Source of the DNA: a filamentous cyanobacterium Phorm 6
GTDB taxonomy: Bacteria > Cyanobacteriota > Cyanobacteriia > Cyanobacteriales > Microcoleaceae
DNA: 36,465 bases
Assembly (NCBI GenBank): GCA_003003725.1
Contig: PVWI01000023.1
Span: forward strand, 1-36,465
Reading direction: 5' to 3'
The stretch's first letter is position 1. Every line of letters begins with the position of its first letter. Below the pieces are notes generated by a model. The model did no database searches. It was not told where the DNA came from and saw only the letters and a list, made by a program, of their open reading frames with translations. Of the stretch, positions 25,230-33,473 are shown in pieces. The position numbers and the translations under genes are program-made.

Positions 25230-25349
25230 ATGTCTAGTGGTGGCAAAATTCCTTTGTGGCTGGTAGCTACTGTCGCTGGTCTCGGTGCTCTGAGCATTTT
25301 GAGTCTTTTCTTCTACGGCGCTTATGCCGGTTTGGGTTCTTCGATGTAA
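25230..25349 (+). CDS. psbJ: Photosystem II protein J
   Basis: The 39-residue protein ([19 protein letters not shown] and on to [14 protein letters not shown]) has the PsbJ pattern, with the conserved KIPLW start and FYGAYAG end around one membrane helix. PsbJ lies near the plastoquinone channel. GAGGTG sits 6 bases before ATG 25230; an ATG two codons earlier is too close to it. Last gene of the operon; a terminator follows. Confidence 0.95.
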   Translation: MSSGGKIPLWLVATVAGLGALSILSLFFYGAYAGLGSSM

Positions 25350-25376
25350 GGAGAATCTGGCGTATTTTATGCCTCT

Positions 25377-25402
25377 AACCCTCCTTGAAAAAGGGGGGTT
25401 TT
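25377..25402 (+). terminator. Terminator of the rubA-ycf48-psbEFLJ cluster
   Basis: AACCCTCCTT pairs with AAGGGGGGTT around a short A-rich loop and is followed by TTTATAG. It lies 27 bp after the psbJ stop. Confidence 0.7.
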
Positions 25403-25408
25403 ATAGTA

Positions 25409-25440
25409 GTTGACAGTTGACAGTTGACAGTTGACAGTTG
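25409..25440. repeat. Heptamer array (GTTGACA)n
   Basis: Four and a half tandem GTTGACA units directly follow the psb terminator. They belong to the same family as the TTGACTG arrays at 16.8 and 31.1 kb. Confidence 0.85.
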
Positions 25441-25522
25441 GTTCTTAACAGTGAGACTGTTTATGATGGCGGGTTTGAGGATATATTCATGAGTTCCTGA
25501 ATGTCAATACCGATGTGGCGGT

Positions 25523-25531
25523 TGCTATAAT
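25523..25531 (+). promoter_or_regulatory. Extended -10 promoter candidate
   Basis: TGCTATAAT is a perfect -10 hexamer with the TGN extension; no good -35 lies upstream. If used, the leader to the PBP start at 25813 would be about 275 nt. Confidence 0.35.
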
Positions 25532-25812
25532 TATGCGAAGTTTGTTGGTAAATCTGGGATAACTGTTATCGAAAGTGTGGAGTTTTTGGCAAGGTTATGA
25601 TAATTTAATCATCTGGTGAGAGGGGGATTTTTGGTGGTTTGATGGAGATTGGCTCAAGAAACCGCTCGCATTGCGGGTTCACAAATAACCCCAAAATCGA
25701 TCGCCCGACGCGACAATCTCTCACTCTTAGTGGGCCCGATTATGAAAATAGCCAAAACTTGCGAGTAGAATGGTGCAAGAGCCGATCGCTCGATCGTAGT
25801 CTACAGCGAAAT

Positions 25813-28065
25813 ATGACCCCACCGCAGCCACCCCGCAAACCTCAAACCGTCTTTGGTGCTATTACCCAAGCAGTCCAGACTATTGCCAAGGTTAATTTTA
25901 ACCAGCTAGCGCTGAAACCGAATGCCAAAGTACCCGAACTCTGGGTGCAGGATGCGGGTGCAGCTAAAGCTGAGGTTTATCCGCTATTGGGCGATCGATA
26001 TTTGTTAGGTCGATCGTCCAAAGCTTCAGATATTGTAGTTCGCAATCCGGTTGTCAGTCACGTGCACCTATCCCTGGCGCGGGATACTCGGCGGCGAACT
26101 CCTTTTGTCATCAAAGATGAAGACTCAACAAACGGCATTTACTCCGGCAAAAGGCGAGTTAAAAGTATGTCCCTGCGTCACGGAGATGTGTTCACTTTAG
26201 GGCCGCCGGAACTCGCCGCCGCCGTCAGAATTCAGTACATAGATCCGCCACCTTGGTATTTTGAATTTGTGCGCTACAGCTTTTACGGAGTCAGCGGAAT
26301 CACCGCTTTGATGGCGATGTTGGTAGGTGTTGAATCGACCAAATTTCAAGTACGTCCCTTACCGAGAAGCGTCAACGGCCCCGTGATAGTTTACGCCCGC
26401 GACGGACAAACTCCGCTGCGCCCTCCTCAGAATAACGCTCACGTAGAATTAAAGGGATTGCAGAATTTTTCGCCTTATTTATCCAAGGCGGTACTTGCTT
26501 CGGAAGACAGCCGCTACAATTGGCATTTGGGCGTAGATCCGATCGGCGTTTTGCGCGCACTTTTAACCAATGTTCGCGGTGGCGGAATTCGCGAAGGCGG
26601 CAGCACTTTGACGCAGCAGTTAGCGCGGAGTTTGTTTCGAGATTATGTGGGAACTCAAGATTCGGCAGGACGCAAATTGCGGGAAGCCGTAGTTGCGTTG
26701 AAACTGGAGAGTTATTACAGCAAAGATGAGCTGTTGCTGACTTATTTGAATCGCGTGTTTTTGGGAATTGATCTGTACGGTTTTGAGGATGCGTCTCGGT
26801 TTTATTTTGGTAAGTCGGCGAAGGATTTAACCTTGTCGGAGGCGGCGACTTTGGCGGGTATTTTGCCTGCGCCAAACAGTTTCAATCCGATTCAAAATTA
26901 TCAGTTGGCGGTGCAGTATCGCGATCGGGTGATCGAACGGATGCGGGCGATGGGGACGATTTCTCAGGAAGAAGCCGATCGCGCGAGGCGATCACGAATT
27001 GAAATCAATCCGAAAGCTCGTGAATTTCTGCAAAGTACGATCGCTCCTTATTTCTACAATTATGTATTTGACGAATTGGAGTTTTTGCTGGGGGAACAAT
27101 TAGCCAGAGAAGGCAATTTTATTGTAGAAACAGGTTTGAATCCCAGCCTGCAAAAAGTAGCAGAAAGTTCCCTCAAAAATTCAGTTGAAAATGCCGGAGC
27201 AAGTGCTGGTTTTTCTCAAGGAGCCGTGGTAACTCTCAATAGTCGAACTGGGGAAGTTTTAGCTTTAGTTGGCGGCGTAGATTATTTGAAAAGTCAGTAT
27301 AATCGCGCGACGCAAGCTTTGAGACAGCCCGGTTCTACATTTAAGATTTTCGCCTATGCAGCCGCCCTAGAACGCGGAATATCACCAAATAAGACCTATT
27401 CTTGCGAGCCGCTTTCCTGGGGTGGACAAAGTTACAGCGGCTGTGCCAGAACCAGTGGCAGTGCTGATATGTATCGGGGCTTAGCACAGTCAGAAAATCC
27501 AATTGCTTTGAGAGTAGCGCAAGATGTCGGTTTAGACAATGTAGTGGGAATGGCGAGACGTTTGGGGATTACATCTCCTCTACGTTCTGCGCCTGGTTTG
27601 GTATTAGGTGAAAGTGAAGTTAATGTATTGCAATTAACGGGTGCATTCGGGGTTTTGGCGAACCGGGGTTTGGGAAATCGCCCCCATGTAATCAAGCGAA
27701 TTATTGACAGCAGCGATTGCAAAGATCGAAGCGATCTTAAAAATTGTCGGGTGATTTATGACTATCAAAAAGATGCCGTTGCCAATCGGCAGTTAATTTC
27801 TGAAGGTGTAGCGGATACGATGACTGATATGCTGCAAGGTGTAGTGCGAGGAGGTACGGGAAGCAGTGCTGCTTTGGGGTTGGGAGAAGCTGGAAAAACA
27901 GGCACAACTAATGATAATAAAGATTTGTGGTTTGTTGGTTATATTCCCAGTCAGCAACTGGTGACAGGGGTTTGGTTGGGAAATGATGATAATTCTCCGA
28001 CTGGGGGAGGTAGTGCAAATGCTGCTCAGTTGTGGGGGGAGTATATGCGGCAGGTGGCGCGTTGA
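25813..28065 (+). CDS. Class A penicillin-binding protein with N-terminal FHA domain
   Basis: The 750-residue protein has three parts. An FHA domain at about 45-140 has YLLGRSSKASDIVVRNPVVSHVHLSL and DSTNGIYSGKRRV. A membrane helix follows at about 155-172. The GT51 glycosyltransferase starts near 230 (EDSRYNWHLGVD, GGSTLTQQLARSLF). The transpeptidase has S508 in STFK, S560 in SEN and K695 in KTGTT. It polymerises and cross-links peptidoglycan outside the membrane, while the FHA domain stays in the cytoplasm and should bind a phosphothreonine protein. The frame opens 58 codons earlier, but MTPPQPPRKPQTVFGAI at 25813 fits the start of related cyanobacterial proteins as I recall them. The last codons lie inside the first unit of a tandem array. 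Confidence 0.92.
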   Translation: MTPPQPPRKPQTVFGAITQAVQTIAKVNFNQLALKPNAKVPELWVQDAGAAKAEVYPLLGDRYLLGRSSKASDIVVRNPVVSHVHLSLARDTRRRTPFVIKDEDSTNGIYSGKRRVKSMSLRHGDVFTLGPPELAAAVRIQYIDPPPWYFEFVRYSFYGVSGITALMAMLVGVESTKFQVRPLPRSVNGPVIVYARDGQTPLRPPQNNAHVELKGLQNFSPYLSKAVLASEDSRYNWHLGVDPIGVLRALLTNVRGGGIREGGSTLTQQLARSLFRDYVGTQDSAGRKLREAVVALKLESYYSKDELLLTYLNRVFLGIDLYGFEDASRFYFGKSAKDLTLSEAATLAGILPAPNSFNPIQNYQLAVQYRDRVIERMRAMGTISQEEADRARRSRIEINPKAREFLQSTIAPYFYNYVFDELEFLLGEQLAREGNFIVETGLNPSLQKVAESSLKNSVENAGASAGFSQGAVVTLNSRTGEVLALVGGVDYLKSQYNRATQALRQPGSTFKIFAYAAALERGISPNKTYSCEPLSWGGQSYSGCARTSGSADMYRGLAQSENPIALRVAQDVGLDNVVGMARRLGITSPLRSAPGLVLGESEVNVLQLTGAFGVLANRGLGNRPHVIKRIIDSSDCKDRSDLKNCRVIYDYQKDAVANRQLISEGVADTMTDMLQGVVRGGTGSSAALGLGEAGKTGTTNDNKDLWFVGYIPSQQLVTGVWLGNDDNSPTGGGSANAAQLWGEYMRQVAR

Positions 28066-28565
28066 AGATAGGTTTGTAGTAAGGACTTTAGTCCTTCTTT
28101 TGCTAAGGACTAAAGTCCTCACTAGAAACCAGAAAGAATTGGCGCGTTGAAGATAGGTTTGTAGTAAGGACTTTAGTCCTTCTTTTGCTAAGGACTAAAG
28201 TCCTCACTAGAAACCAGAAAGAATTGGCGCGTTGAAGATAGGTTTGTAGTAAGGACTTTAGTCCTTCTTTTGCTAAGGACTAAAGTCCTCACTACAAACC
28301 AGAAAGAATTGGCGCGTTGAAGATAGGTTTGTAGTAAGGACTTTAGTCCTTCTTTTGCTAAGGACTAAAGTCCTCACTACAAACCAGAAAGAATTGGCGC
28401 GTTGAAGATAGGTTTGTAGTAAGGACTTTAGTCCTTCTTTTGCTAAGGACTAAAGTCCTCACTACAAACCAGAAAGAATTGGCGCGTTGAAGATAGGTTT
28501 GTAGTAAGGACTTTAGTCCTTCTTTTGCTAAGGACTAAAGTCCTCACTACAAACCAGAAAGAATT
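28056..28565. repeat. Six perfect-period 85-bp tandem repeats with long palindrome
   Basis: Units begin at 28056, 28141, 28226, 28311, 28396 and 28481, each 85 bp starting GGCGCGTTGA. Each contains TTTGTAGTAAGGACTTTAGT and its near-perfect inverse around an 8-nt loop, with smaller palindromes in each arm. The only difference I found is G in units 1-2 against C in units 3-6 in CACTA(G/C)AAACC; C completes the palindrome. Unit 1 begins inside the PBP gene and includes its last two codons and stop. The array fills the gap between convergent PBP and cobA. Confidence 0.95.
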
Positions 28566-28568
28566 GAC

Positions 28569-29330
28569 TTAAGTATGGGAAACTGGCCTACAGCCTGACA
28601 ATATTGAGTGCAAATTAACAACATTTCCGATTACCGCGATCGCCGGTGCTGCAAATCCAGTCGCCTCAACTTGCTCTACAATTGTACTCAAAGTGCCGAT
28701 CAATTCTTCTTGTTCCGGTCGCGTTCCCCAGCGCACTAAGGCTATGGGGGTTTCTGCACTCAATTCGGCTGCTGTTAACTGGCCGATAATGTAAGGCAAA
28801 TTGTGGATTCCCATGTATACTACAATGGTTTCGGAGCCGCGGGCGATCGCCTGCCAATTTACTTCCGGCCGATACTTTCCCGCTGATTCGTGGCCGGTGA
28901 CAAAGGTGACTGACGAACTGTACGATCGATGTGTGAGAGGAATTCCCGCATAAGCAGCGGCCGCAATCCCAGAAGTTACACCCGGAACGACTTCCACCGC
29001 AACTCTAGCTTTTACCAACTCTTCCATTTCTTCGCCACCGCGCCCGAAAATAAATGGATCACCGCCTTTGAGACGAACTACGATCGCATTATCTTGAGCT
29101 TTTTCGATCATTAACTGAGTTGTTTCGTCCTGCATTAACGAGTGACGGCCTTTGCGTTTTCCGGCATCAATTCGTTCTGCTTGCGGATTGATTACTGCCA
29201 AAATTTGAGGGCTGACTAAAGCATCGTAAATCACGACATCTGCACACTCTAACAGAGCTTTTCCCTTTAACGTCATCAAACCCGGATCTCCAGGCCCTGC
29301 ACCTACCAAATACACTTTACCTAAAGACAT
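28569..29330 (-). CDS. cobA: Uroporphyrinogen-III C-methyltransferase
   Basis: The 253-residue SUMT protein methylates uroporphyrinogen III twice with S-adenosylmethionine to give precorrin-2, the first step to siroheme (and cobalamin). Family motifs are VYLVGAGPGDPGLMTLKG near the N-terminus, VVRLKGGDPFIFGRGGEE, PGVTSGIAAAAYAGIPLTHR, and VVYMGIHNLP. There is no CysG-type fused dehydrogenase domain. An earlier ATG at 29372 overlaps the sirB stop (ATGA) and would add 14 polar residues; I prefer 29330 because MSLGKVYLV fits the usual start and AAGGA is well placed. Either way it is the second gene of a sirB-cobA operon. A tandem repeat array lies at its 3' end. Confidence 0.92.
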   Translation of the reverse strand: MSLGKVYLVGAGPGDPGLMTLKGKALLECADVVIYDALVSPQILAVINPQAERIDAGKRKGRHSLMQDETTQLMIEKAQDNAIVVRLKGGDPFIFGRGGEEMEELVKARVAVEVVPGVTSGIAAAAYAGIPLTHRSYSSSVTFVTGHESAGKYRPEVNWQAIARGSETIVVYMGIHNLPYIIGQLTAAELSAETPIALVRWGTRPEQEELIGTLSTIVEQVEATGFAAPAIAVIGNVVNLHSILSGCRPVSHT

Positions 29331-29368
29331 TTTGCTTGCTTCCTTGACCTCTTCTGTGTCTTTGCGAT

Positions 29369-30109
29369 TCATTTTTGAATTAAATCCCGAATTAAGTCTG
29401 CTAATTCTACACTTGCGCCTAGAGGATTTGCGAGATGAAGCTCCGCCGCAGGGAATTGCTGCTTTAGCTGTGCGACATTTTTGGCGATCGCATCTGTAAT
29501 TCCTCCATTAAATAAGAAGTATGGCACAATTCCGATTTGCTGCTGTCCACCACGAACTAAACTGTCAATTTGTTCTGACAAACTCGGCTTCACAGACCAA
29601 TAAGCTGTCAACGCACCGAGTTTGCTGGCGATTTCTTCAACAGTCGAGTTACCTCCGGGGCGACGGCTGCCGTGGGATAGTAAAATCCATTTTGGGGATA
29701 GGAGATTGGGGAGAAAAGCTATCTCTTGCATTTGAGTTTTCAGCAAGTTTGTTAAGCCTGCTTCCTGAACACCTAAATGCGGGCGCACTTCTATTTTTAG
29801 CTTGTCACCAAAATTTTTTCGCGCAATTTCCACCTCAGCGGGTATGTCTTCGGCGACGTGAACTCCCGGCAATAAAAATACGGGCAGAATTTGCAATTCT
29901 GTCAGTCCTAGGGCAAGAGTACGATCGCCAAAACTGCAAATTTGTTCGTGGAGTGGCGCGGGGCCGAGTTCTAGGGTAGCGGTTGCGACTGCGGGGAACG
30001 AGTCAGGCAATTTTTGAGACAGCAGTTGACTTAGGTTTTCCAAACCGATTTGGGGTCTGGGGTCACGGCTGCCGTGGGAAACTAATAAGTAAGTCGATCG
30101 CAATTTCAA
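29369..30109 (-). CDS. sirB: Sirohydrochlorin ferrochelatase (SirB/CbiX family)
   Basis: The 246-residue protein has two CbiX-like halves: LLVSHGSRDPRPQ with LPVFLLPGVHVAEDIP, then ILLSHGSRRPGGN with GIVPYFLFNGGITDAI. His in the SHGSR and GVH segments are the usual metal-insertion residues. The family inserts Fe2+ (or Co2+) into sirohydrochlorin; with cobA next to it, siroheme for nitrite and sulfite reductases is the likely product. The stop overlaps the alternative cobA start. I saw no gene for the precorrin-2 dehydrogenase step here. Confidence 0.88.
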   Translation of the reverse strand: MKLRSTYLLVSHGSRDPRPQIGLENLSQLLSQKLPDSFPAVATATLELGPAPLHEQICSFGDRTLALGLTELQILPVFLLPGVHVAEDIPAEVEIARKNFGDKLKIEVRPHLGVQEAGLTNLLKTQMQEIAFLPNLLSPKWILLSHGSRRPGGNSTVEEIASKLGALTAYWSVKPSLSEQIDSLVRGGQQQIGIVPYFLFNGGITDAIAKNVAQLKQQFPAAELHLANPLGASVELADLIRDLIQK

Positions 30110-30189
30110 TAGGGATTTGATGTTAATGGTCGATGATGTTGAATAATTCTAACATCTGGGAGCCTAAATTCCTAAAAAAACATAACAGC

Positions 30190-30224
30190 TATATCCCCTA
30201 CTTCTTATAGAAGTAGGGGATATA
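30190..30224 (-). terminator. Perfect 15-bp hairpin, terminator of the Mn-catalase-like gene
   Basis: TATATCCCCTACTTC and GAAGTAGGGGATATA flank a 5-nt loop. On the minus strand it is followed by AGCTGTTATGTTTTTTT. It lies just after the stop of the gene at 30243. Confidence 0.7.
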
Positions 30225-30242
30225 AGTTGCCGAATATTTTGA

Positions 30243-30926
30243 TTAACCTTTGGGAGCAGGATCGGCGACGTACTTGAAAGTAGGTTCAGAATTCAAAGCA
30301 TTGGGTTCGTCCTTCCCATCAGTAGACAAGTTAAAGAACAAATCTACTGTTGAATCTGGCGCGATATTTCCGAACAGCGGATCGGTAAGTTTGCCCATTG
30401 ATTGCAGAGCATTCATGAACATTTGAGTGTGGGAGATTTCCCTAGTCAGCAAGAAGTGCAGCGTCTTTTTTGTTCCGGCATCCGGCGCTAGTTTAATCAA
30501 TTCTTCGTAGGTTTGGCGAGCTCCTGCTTCCGCAGCGATATCAGCGCGCAAATCGCGCACCACATCCCCGCCTTCGTTGATATAAGCTGCTGTCCAAGCT
30601 TGACCTTGGCTGTCCAACAAGTGCGGGCCTACACCACGTATCGCAAACAAAGTGCTTTTGTAAGCATCTGTTTGATCAACGTTTTTGGTGTGCATTTCGA
30701 TGAGTTGGCCCACCATTTCTAAGTGGCTGAATTCTTCGATCGCAATATCTTGGAGCATATCCTTAATCTCTGCATTTTCACAGTGAAAAGACTGCACCCA
30801 GTATTGCAGAGCTGCTGTCAGTTCTCCGGTGGCTCCGCCAAACTGTTCTAGCAGCAATTGAGCAAAACGGGGGTTGGCTTCGTCTACAGTCACCGCAGCC
30901 ATTAATTGTTTTTTGTGAAAAAACAT
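30243..30926 (-). CDS. Manganese catalase-like ferritin-fold protein
   Basis: The 227-residue four-helix protein carries the dinuclear metal ligand set of Mn catalases: ATGELTAALQY (Glu), AIEEFSHLEMV (Glu...His), AEAGARQTYEEL (Glu) and REISHTQMFM (Glu...His). Such enzymes split H2O2 into water and O2 in the cytoplasm. It is somewhat shorter than the well-studied Mn catalases. The frame extends 32 codons upstream, but GAGAGG lies 9 bases before the ATG at 30926 and the conserved start MFFHKKQLM follows. It forms its own unit with a strong terminator. Its ligands alone do not prove catalase activity. Confidence 0.88.
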   Translation of the reverse strand: MFFHKKQLMAAVTVDEANPRFAQLLLEQFGGATGELTAALQYWVQSFHCENAEIKDMLQDIAIEEFSHLEMVGQLIEMHTKNVDQTDAYKSTLFAIRGVGPHLLDSQGQAWTAAYINEGGDVVRDLRADIAAEAGARQTYEELIKLAPDAGTKKTLHFLLTREISHTQMFMNALQSMGKLTDPLFGNIAPDSTVDLFFNLSTDGKDEPNALNSEPTFKYVADPAPKG

Positions 30927-31104
30927 TGATCGATACCTCTCTTTAGTTCGGTTGTTACAGTCGCCAGATTGCCGACTTGTATCTGTGTTTACCTTCAGCA
31001 TCCATTGTGCGACAAGCGACAACCTCGAACCTCGCTCGCTGGATACATCTCACACGAGAGATTTATCTGCTTTTAGATAGATTTAAGTCATTGGTAATCG
31101 GTAA

Positions 31105-31174
31105 TTGACTGTTGACTGTTGACTGTTGACTGTTAACTGTTGACTGTTAACTGTTGACTGTTAACTGTTGACTG
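31105..31174. repeat. Heptamer array (TTGACTG/TTAACTG)n
   Basis: Ten tandem heptamers, TTGACTG with several TTAACTG variants, run into the 3' end of the kinase gene. The last codons of that gene and its stop are read from repeat units. Confidence 0.9.
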
Positions 31175-32717
31175 AAAACTTGGCAGCAGTATTGTTGTTG
31201 CACTCGGTTAATTTTGCTGACAGCGCATCGAGGTGGCGCACCCACTGAATGCCGCCCACCCAACTGCGAGACGGGAGGTGTCCGATTGGTGCTTTTTGAG
31301 TAAATTTAATTTGTCCTGAAGCGATAGCAGAGTTGTATGTCGGCCAGTTTACCCGATCGCAAAATCTGATATAGTCTCCCTTAACGCTTTCATAAATCTG
31401 CTTTTGGACACTGAAGCCAAACCGACCTTGACTATAATGTAGCCACAGCCGATCGACTGTTTGCAAATCTGGGCACGGTAACTTGTAAATTTGGCTGATT
31501 TCTAACGGAGTTCCCGGTGTCAGCGAGAGAGACTGACACATGACTGTCCAAGTTTCGCGATCGGCTTCTTTCCACTTTTTGGTTGACAAAAAATCCCGCA
31601 GTCTGGTATAATTAACTCCCCGTGCAGAAATCATGGTCGGATCGAGATTTGAAATCACAGATAAGGACAAAGTTTCTGCGGAATTGGCGGCGGATTTTGT
31701 CGGTAAAATCGGAGCATCAGGAGTTTGTGGCGCGTCGAAATTAGCTGAGTTGGGGCTATCAATGAGAGTAGGGGCGATCCTCTGCGAGGGCTTTGCTAAC
31801 GGCATTTTGAGCGAAAGAAAATTTTGAGGGCGAATATCTAAAGCTGCATTGATATCTTGCAAAACTTCCGCCGCAACACTGTACCGCTGACTGAGATGAG
31901 TTTGCAGCAATTTATCTAAAATTTCACCTAACTCATTGCTAATACTCGTGCCTTTGGGGAGAAAGTCGCGCCACCACCAGCGTTCGTTGTTATAGTCGTA
32001 CATATCCAAGGGCGGAACTTCCGTCATCAGGCGAATGCAAGTCACACCTAAACTGTAAAGGTCGCTAGCAGGAAATACTTTACCGCGCATTTGTTCGGGG
32101 GCTATATAATCTTGACTCCCGATGAGCGTTGCTGGACGCAGTATGGCTGAATCAGTCATTAGTTTGGCAATGCCGAAATCGATTAATACAAGTTTATTGT
32201 CCGATTGGCGGCGGATAATATTTTCTGGTTTAATGTCGCGGTGAACGACGTGGCTATTGTGGATAAATTGCAGCACGGGCAATAAGTCTTGCAGCAGTTG
32301 CCAAATTTTATTTTCATCGTATACACTCTCCTCTAATTCTTGTTTGAGAGTCGGCCCGTCTATAAATTCTTGAACTAAATAAATTTGTCTTTCTTGTTTG
32401 AAGCAGGCTAATAATTTGGGGATTTGCGGGTGTTTGAGTTCGTCTAAACGGATGGCTTCTTGGTGGAATAGTTCAACGGCTTTTTTGAGGATTTCGGTGT
32501 TTCTGTCGTAAAAATAAAATTGCTTTACTGCACAGCGGGGGTGCGATGGGATGTCTTCATCAATTGCTAGGAAAGTTTTGCCAAATCCACCTCTACCTAT
32601 GAGTTGAATCGGTCGATATCGCTGTCTCAGCAACAGGTTAGATCCGCAGTTTAGGCAATGTTCTGCGGTGTCGGAGTTTTCGGGTTTTTGACATTCTGGA
32701 TTTAGGCAGTAACTCAT
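31161..32717 (-). CDS. Ser/Thr protein kinase with N-terminal zinc ribbon and C-terminal GUN4 domain
   Basis: The 518-residue soluble protein starts with a four-Cys zinc ribbon (C4, C9, C21, C24). The kinase domain at about 34-290 is complete: GRGGFGKTF (P-loop, 41), VKQF (K65), HRDIKPEN (D161), DFG (D180) and YIAPEQMRG. After a Ser/Pro/Ala linker of about 80 residues, a GUN4 domain spans about 368-500 (YTRLRDFLSTKKWKEADRET...CPDLQTVDRLWLHYSQGRFGFSVQKQIY). GUN4 binds protoporphyrin IX and Mg-protoporphyrin and stimulates Mg-chelatase; kinase-GUN4 fusions are a cyanobacterial form whose targets are mostly unknown. The C-terminal SVNS is encoded by an invading heptamer array. No strong ribosome binding site precedes the ATG. 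Confidence 0.92.
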   Translation of the reverse strand: MSYCLNPECQKPENSDTAEHCLNCGSNLLLRQRYRPIQLIGRGGFGKTFLAIDEDIPSHPRCAVKQFYFYDRNTEILKKAVELFHQEAIRLDELKHPQIPKLLACFKQERQIYLVQEFIDGPTLKQELEESVYDENKIWQLLQDLLPVLQFIHNSHVVHRDIKPENIIRRQSDNKLVLIDFGIAKLMTDSAILRPATLIGSQDYIAPEQMRGKVFPASDLYSLGVTCIRLMTEVPPLDMYDYNNERWWWRDFLPKGTSISNELGEILDKLLQTHLSQRYSVAAEVLQDINAALDIRPQNFLSLKMPLAKPSQRIAPTLIDSPNSANFDAPQTPDAPILPTKSAANSAETLSLSVISNLDPTMISARGVNYTRLRDFLSTKKWKEADRETWTVMCQSLSLTPGTPLEISQIYKLPCPDLQTVDRLWLHYSQGRFGFSVQKQIYESVKGDYIRFCDRVNWPTYNSAIASGQIKFTQKAPIGHLPSRSWVGGIQWVRHLDALSAKLTECNNNTAAKFSVNS

Positions 32718-33063
32718 ATTGATTTTGGATTTTTTTTAAACGAACCGCGAAGGCGCAAAGGGCGCCAAGGAAGAAAGAAGGGAAGGATGAGGGAATTGAT
32801 GTAGTCTGGGCTATGAGGCTATTTTAGTGTGCTGGGCTGAATCGGGACGCTGGGAAACCTGCTGAACCCAGGCTGCATGATTACTCAGGAAGCGGGATTA
32901 TTGCAGCTTTCTCAAAGGAAAAATTGTGCTAAACTCTTGCTGTGCCTGGAGTTTGAGGCGCAATTGATCTGTCGGGCTCAGGGACGCTGAAAAATATTTT
33001 GAATTTTTTTTGCTTTACCCCTAGACTTGTGCTGAGATATGGTGCTATAGTTATAAACGTTAT
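32718..33063. other. Intergenic region kinase / tRNA-His
   Basis: No gene is seen. Near 32740-32790 a purine-rich stretch (CGCGAAGGCGCAAAGGGCG) resembles dispersed cyanobacterial intergenic repeats. TATAGT at 33046-33051 is a fair -10 for the tRNA, about 12 bp before it; no matching -35 was fixed. Confidence 0.45.
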
Positions 33064-33137
33064 GGCGAGTGTAGCCAAGTGGTTAAGGCAGTGGTTTGTG
33101 GTACCACCATTCGTGGGTTCAATTCCCATCATTCGCC
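33064..33137 (+). tRNA. trnH: tRNA-His (GTG)
   Basis: The 74-nt gene folds as a cloverleaf. The acceptor stem is GCGAGTG/CATTCGC (one G-T pair), preceded by the extra G-1 (33064) opposite C73, the hallmark of tRNA-His. The anticodon stem is GTGGT/ACCAC with loop TTGTGGT; the anticodon GTG is at 33098-33100. The T arm is GTGGGTTCAATTCCCAT. CCA is not encoded. Confidence 0.95.
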
Positions 33138-33473
33138 CTTTTGATTTTATTGTGCAGATTCAGACGCGCCTTGTGTGCGGTGATGCAGACCGGACGTACG
33201 GTTGAAACCGCTCCTACACAAACGATGTCCGGATGGTGCGCGGACTGAAGAAGGTAACGTGATTTTTATCGCCCCGTCTTCGTCTTTAACCCGCGGAGGC
33301 GGGTTTCGTCTGTGTAGACGCGGTTTCTAACCGCCGGATCTTCTTAACCGGTCTTCTTAACCGGTGCGATGCACACCTACAAATTCAATCGGTGCGCGGT
33401 GCACACCCTACGAACCTATGTGCTAATCTTAAATCCAATCTAAAATCTAACATCCAAAATCGAAAATCAAAAT
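33138..33473. other. Repeat-rich spacer between tRNA-His and the helicase gene
   Basis: This 336-bp region contains short inverted and direct repeats of dispersed cyanobacterial type: ACCCGC/GCGGGT (about 33289-33305), GCGGTTTCTAACCGC, a tandem TCTTCTTAACCGG pair (about 33341-33365), and two GGTGCG-GCACACC hairpin-like segments. No gene is seen; AAATC-rich repeats lie just before the helicase ATG. Confidence 0.5.

Larger units (their letters stand above)
25350..25812. other. Intergenic region psbJ / penicillin-binding protein
   Basis: These 463 bp contain the psb terminator, a short heptamer array and a promoter candidate at 25523-25531. From 25639 the reading frame is continuous with the PBP gene but looks non-coding (no conserved sequence, no strong ribosome binding site). 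Confidence 0.5.

Noticed and set aside
25639-25812. 58-codon N-terminal extension of the penicillin-binding protein
   Set aside because: Polar, non-conserved sequence with no good ribosome binding site; the family start fits 25813.
28056-28565. Possible CRISPR array
   Set aside because: The period is a constant 85 bp with no variable spacers; the whole unit is repeated and palindromic.
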